Positions 61,229 to 64,000 of a stretch of 64,000 nucleotides of DNA are shown piece by piece. A program made the position numbers and the translations under genes. Every line of letters begins with the position of its first letter. Position 1 is the stretch's first letter. This DNA comes from Bradyrhizobium lablabi. GTDB lineage: Bacteria > Pseudomonadota > Alphaproteobacteria > Rhizobiales > Xanthobacteraceae. The stretch lies in the NCBI RefSeq assembly GCF_018131005.1, contig NZ_JAFCJK010000002.1, positions 744,001-808,000 on the forward strand. Direction: 5' to 3'. The notes beneath the pieces were generated by a model. That model was not told where the DNA came from. It worked only from the letters and a program-made list of their open reading frames with translations, and ran no database searches.

Positions 61229-62470
61229 TCATGACTTGTTGGGAAGGTGACTGGGCGTGTACTGATCCTTGTCATTCTTCTTGGTGAGGTCACAGCCGAT
61301 CTCGCCAAGCCAGTATGGGGGGATCGTTCCATAGTCCTTCACGACCGTTACCTCATGCTGGGGGCCGACCGAGATCAGGCGCATGCGGTGAGACGTGTGC
61401 TGGCTCTTCGGATCGACGCAGACCTTACCCTCTGGTGCATCGATGCAAGCGTCGCCCGTTGCGATCACCTTGCGCATGTCCTCGAGCTTGATCGATTTGG
61501 CTTTCTCGACCAGCGTCTTGTACATGTAGAGCGCGTTATAGGCGTTGTAGCCCATGTCGTTGATATAGAGCTCGTCGGGAAACTTCGCATGCCAGCGCTT
61601 CTTGAAGTCATTGGCTTCAGGCGTATCGATCTCCTCGAACCAGTTCGCGGTCGCGTGCATGTTGTTGAGCGCCGGCGGCTTGAAGCGCTTGTGCTCGAAG
61701 CCGAGCATAACCTTGATCGACGACCCCATCGGCAGGTTGAGTTTTGCCGCGGCCGCCTGCTCGAAGAACGAGTCCTGAGCGGCGCCGACATTGATTGTGA
61801 GGAGCCAGTCCGGCTTTGCCTTCTGGATGTTCTGGATAGTCTGTGCGAACTGAGAGACGCCGAGGGGAATGAATTCCTCGCCGACCACTTCGCCGCCGAG
61901 GTCCTTCATGAGCTTCCGGTTCCACTCCGCCGATATCTGACCGAAATTGTAGTCGGCGGCGATGACGTAGACCTTCTTGCCAAACTTCTCGACCATCCAG
62001 GGGATCAGCGTCGAGAATTGCTGCTCGGGAACCGCTCCCATGCTGATCATGCTGGCGTCGCAGACGCCACCTTCATACTGGTTGGTGTAGAAATACGGTG
62101 TGGTCGTCCGGTCGATGATCGGCCGAATGGCCTCGCGGGAGGCAGAGGTGATACCTCCGATCAGCACGTCGACTTTGTCGCGGCTGAGCAGACGCCGCGC
62201 GAACTCCTGGTAGCGCGCGTTGTCGCCTTGCGGATCGAGATGGATGAGTTCGACCTGTCGTCCGAGAATGCCGCCGTTCTTGTTGATTTCTTCGACCGCC
62301 AATTGCGAGCCGTGGAGTTTTGGCATGCCCATGAAAGCAAGATCGCCCGAGACGTCCTCGAGCAGACCGATCTTCAGCGGAGGCTCGGCCGCCTTCGCGG
62401 CGCAGATCGCCGAGACCGTCCCCAGCATCACACCAAGAAATGCAGTTCTGATCAGATGTCCCGATGCCAT
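61229..62470 (-). CDS. Amide/urea-type ABC substrate-binding protein
   Basis: 413 aa with a signal peptide (MASGHLIRTAFLGVMLGTVS, cleavage near AAKAAEP). Periplasmic-binding type 1 fold: LKIGLLEDVSGDLAFMGMPK, LAVEEINKNGGILGRQVELI, VDVLIGGITSASREAIRPII. It is close in length and layout to UrtA, FmdD and AmiC. Given the amidases and acetamidase around it, short-chain amides or urea are the likely cargo. The later part of the chain carries two Cys. Confidence 0.92.
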   Translation of the reverse strand: MASGHLIRTAFLGVMLGTVSAICAAKAAEPPLKIGLLEDVSGDLAFMGMPKLHGSQLAVEEINKNGGILGRQVELIHLDPQGDNARYQEFARRLLSRDKVDVLIGGITSASREAIRPIIDRTTTPYFYTNQYEGGVCDASMISMGAVPEQQFSTLIPWMVEKFGKKVYVIAADYNFGQISAEWNRKLMKDLGGEVVGEEFIPLGVSQFAQTIQNIQKAKPDWLLTINVGAAQDSFFEQAAAAKLNLPMGSSIKVMLGFEHKRFKPPALNNMHATANWFEEIDTPEANDFKKRWHAKFPDELYINDMGYNAYNALYMYKTLVEKAKSIKLEDMRKVIATGDACIDAPEGKVCVDPKSQHTSHRMRLISVGPQHEVTVVKDYGTIPPYWLGEIGCDLTKKNDKDQYTPSHLPNKS

Positions 62471-62502
62471 TGAAATGACCCCTTGTTGAATGTCGCTGGT
62501 AA

Positions 62503-63501
62503 TCATGCCTTGAGGTAAGATTTGAGAATCGACGCGCCCATCGTGTATTTCGGGTCGACCATATTGCCGAGCCGCATTCGCCCGGCCTGGCTGAGCAGCA
62601 TGTACGCGTCGATCTCGTCGAAGCCGTAATCGGCAGCCATCCATCGCGTTAGCTCGCGATAGGCGATGCGGGCCGCGTCCTCGAGCGGGCGCGCGCTGCC
62701 GATCGTCATGATGAAGTCCTTTGTCTCGAGCCGCGGCCAGGCGAAGCTCCAGTTCTTGATCAGATCGACCTGCAGCGTCACCGTTGCGCGTTGCTCGAGC
62801 GCGACGCCTGAGAGTTCGCCGTCACCCTGCGTGGCATGGCAGTCGCCGACGTAGAGCATTCCACCCTCGGTGTGCACGGGCAGGTAAAGGACGGCACCGG
62901 GCGCCACGTCGGGCAAGTCCATGTTGCCACCGTGATAGTCCGGTTGGAGCGAGGAGATCGCTTCGATCTCGGGAGAGACGCCGATCGTGCCGATGAAGGG
63001 TTCGTAAGGCAGTGTGATCTTGTCGTTCCAGCGGACGCCGTTCCTGTCGACATGCAGCTTTTTCACCCGCTCGGGGAGCGGCGGATTGAGCATGGCTGTG
63101 GAGCCGGTGCCGACCAGCCCGCCAAACTCGGGAATAATGCAGGTAGTGCCCGCCGGCTGTGCGCCGCGCGTCTCGACATCGCGGATATAGACGGCAAGGC
63201 AATCGCCTTTCTTGGCGCCCTTGACCGCTATGGGCCCGCATTGCGGGTTGAGATACGGAAAGGTCAGCTTCGCCGTCGGACTGTCGCTCTCGCTCGTGAG
63301 CACCCCGCCGAAGGCGTCTTCGGTCTCGACGACGACGACCCCTCCGGGATCGATCGACAAAGTGGGCTTCGCGTAGGGCCCGTAAACGTAATGGAAGCCG
63401 CCCTGCTGCTCGATCGTCAGACTGTACGTTACGCTGGCCACCCCCTTGGCTACGCCGCGCTTCGACATAATGGAACTTTGCAACCAGTCTTCCGCTTTCA
63501 T
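62503..63501 (-). CDS. fmdA: Acetamidase/formamidase
   Basis: 332 aa starting MKAEDWLQSSIMSKRGVAKG. FmdA_AmdA family blocks: VVVETEDAFGGVLTSESDSP, NPQCGPIAVKGAKKGDCLAV, GGNMDLPDVAPGAVLYLPVH, GMLYVGDCHATQGDGELSGV. It hydrolyses formamide or acetamide to the acid and ammonia and is usually paired with an amide/urea-type ABC system as here. The start may also be Met12 of this frame. A gap of 17 bp separates it from the amidase upstream. Confidence 0.93.
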   Translation of the reverse strand: MKAEDWLQSSIMSKRGVAKGVASVTYSLTIEQQGGFHYVYGPYAKPTLSIDPGGVVVVETEDAFGGVLTSESDSPTAKLTFPYLNPQCGPIAVKGAKKGDCLAVYIRDVETRGAQPAGTTCIIPEFGGLVGTGSTAMLNPPLPERVKKLHVDRNGVRWNDKITLPYEPFIGTIGVSPEIEAISSLQPDYHGGNMDLPDVAPGAVLYLPVHTEGGMLYVGDCHATQGDGELSGVALEQRATVTLQVDLIKNWSFAWPRLETKDFIMTIGSARPLEDAARIAYRELTRWMAADYGFDEIDAYMLLSQAGRMRLGNMVDPKYTMGASILKSYLKA

Positions 63502-63518
63502 GCGAACGGCTCCTCGGG

Positions 63519-64000
63519 TCAGATGACAGGATGACGTTTGTGCCAATCGGTCACGCGCTGAAACGCGTCGCCCGCTCGAACCAGACTGGCCTCATCGAAG
63601 TGCCGGCCAGCGAACTGGAAGGCGACGGGACCGCCGTTGGATGCAAAGCCGCCGGGAAGCGTGATTGTCGGGCTTCCGGTCATGTCGAAAGGACATGTGA
63701 AGCGCAGCAGTGCGGCGATCAGGGAAGCGTCTTCGCCGAGCGCCGCCATCTTGGCGAGCGTGGGCGCCGCGAAGGGCTGGGCCGGGATTGCGATGAGATC
63801 GACAGCTTCGAACAGAAGCCGCACCGCACCGCGAAAAGCCTCCCGCCGCAGCACAATCTTCTGGTAGTTCGTGCCGGACTGCTGCAAGCCAAGATCGAGC
63901 AGTCCGGCGAGCGTTGGACCGTATTCGCCCTTGCGCGAGGGATAGGTCTCTTCGTGCGCAACCGCCGCCTCGATGCCGCAAAGCGGGAACCAGTCATCGA
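63519..64000 (-). CDS. Amidase paralogue, 5' partial
   Basis: The C-terminal ~160 residues of an amidase-signature enzyme; the frame is open to the right edge (DDWFPLCGIEAAVAHEETYP, then SRKGEYGPTLAGLL). FDMTGSPTITLPGGFASNGG and ALVRAGDAFQRVTDWH-type end match the 55.5-kb amidase. The catalytic triad lies outside the window. It is the first visible gene of the amide operon. Confidence 0.88.
   Translation of the reverse strand, partial: DDWFPLCGIEAAVAHEETYPSRKGEYGPTLAGLLDLGLQQSGTNYQKIVLRREAFRGAVRLLFEAVDLIAIPAQPFAAPTLAKMAALGEDASLIAALLRFTCPFDMTGSPTITLPGGFASNGGPVAFQFAGRHFDEASLVRAGDAFQRVTDWHKRHPVI

Noticed and set aside
61247..62473. 408-aa plus-strand open frame
   Set aside because: Antisense shadow of the substrate-binding protein gene, whose own frame has clear family motifs.
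1..64000. CRISPR array, rRNA or replication origin
   Set aside because: No regularly spaced repeats, rRNA segments or origin-like iteron/DnaA clusters were seen.

Overview
The window looks like accessory DNA from a GC-rich alphaproteobacterium of the Hyphomicrobiales, most likely Bradyrhizobium-like (Nitrobacteraceae). The evidence is the style of the small hypothetical proteins, the TrpX-type ABC substrate-binding proteins with RRREF leaders, a truncated DUF6894-type protein, and many decayed fragments between genes. The genus is inference; I could not run a search.

Layout. (1) 0-18 kb is a graveyard of mobile DNA. It holds a HipA-like kinase plus DUF3037 pair cut by the window edge, a metzincin-like protease, a large serine recombinase, a resolvase, an intact and a frameshifted ABC substrate-binding gene, a methyltransferase, a nonsense-interrupted gene, a short inverted-repeat element, dispersed repeats, and several convincing very small (30-60 aa) membrane or secreted proteins. 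(2) 11.7-12.6 and 16.4-32.2 kb carry surface-polysaccharide genes: a DXD glycosyltransferase, two O-antigen polymerase/ligase-like membrane proteins, three GT4-type glycosyltransferases (one with two GT modules), a Wzm/Wzt-type ABC exporter, GDP-mannose 4,6-dehydratase, an aminotransferase and a left-handed beta-helix acetyltransferase. The last three fit a GDP-perosamine/N-acetylperosamine route. (3) 32.8-40.0 kb is a phage- or ICE-like module: XRE regulator, phage-type hypotheticals in ATGA-coupled pairs, an excisionase-like protein, a CGNR-like zinc-finger protein and a tyrosine integrase. It ends at tRNA-Ser(UGA).

(4) 40.4-53.4 kb is the centrepiece: a complete soluble di-iron monooxygenase cluster in the order of the group 5 propane/acetone-phenol systems (prm/mim ABCD: large subunit, reductase, small subunit, coupling protein). 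It continues with an amidohydrolase, a DUF59 protein and a dedicated GroEL. Upstream lie a zinc alcohol dehydrogenase and two unrecognised small coupled genes; a divergent AcoR/MimR-type sigma-54 activator and an SseB-like gene follow. The promoter region between dehydrogenase and activator holds a near-perfect sigma-54 promoter and, about 97 bp upstream, a perfect 9+9 palindrome. The cluster is bracketed by the 3' end of tRNA-Ser and an exact 14-bp copy of that end at 53758, so it looks like a roughly 13.6-kb genomic island.

(5) 53.8-64 kb starts with a relic of the zinc-ribbon gene seen at 1.5 kb and an M35-like metallopeptidase. It then carries a long minus-strand amide-utilisation operon: amidase (partial), acetamidase/formamidase, a complete urea/amide/branched-chain amino acid type ABC importer, an SDR oxidoreductase and a second amidase.
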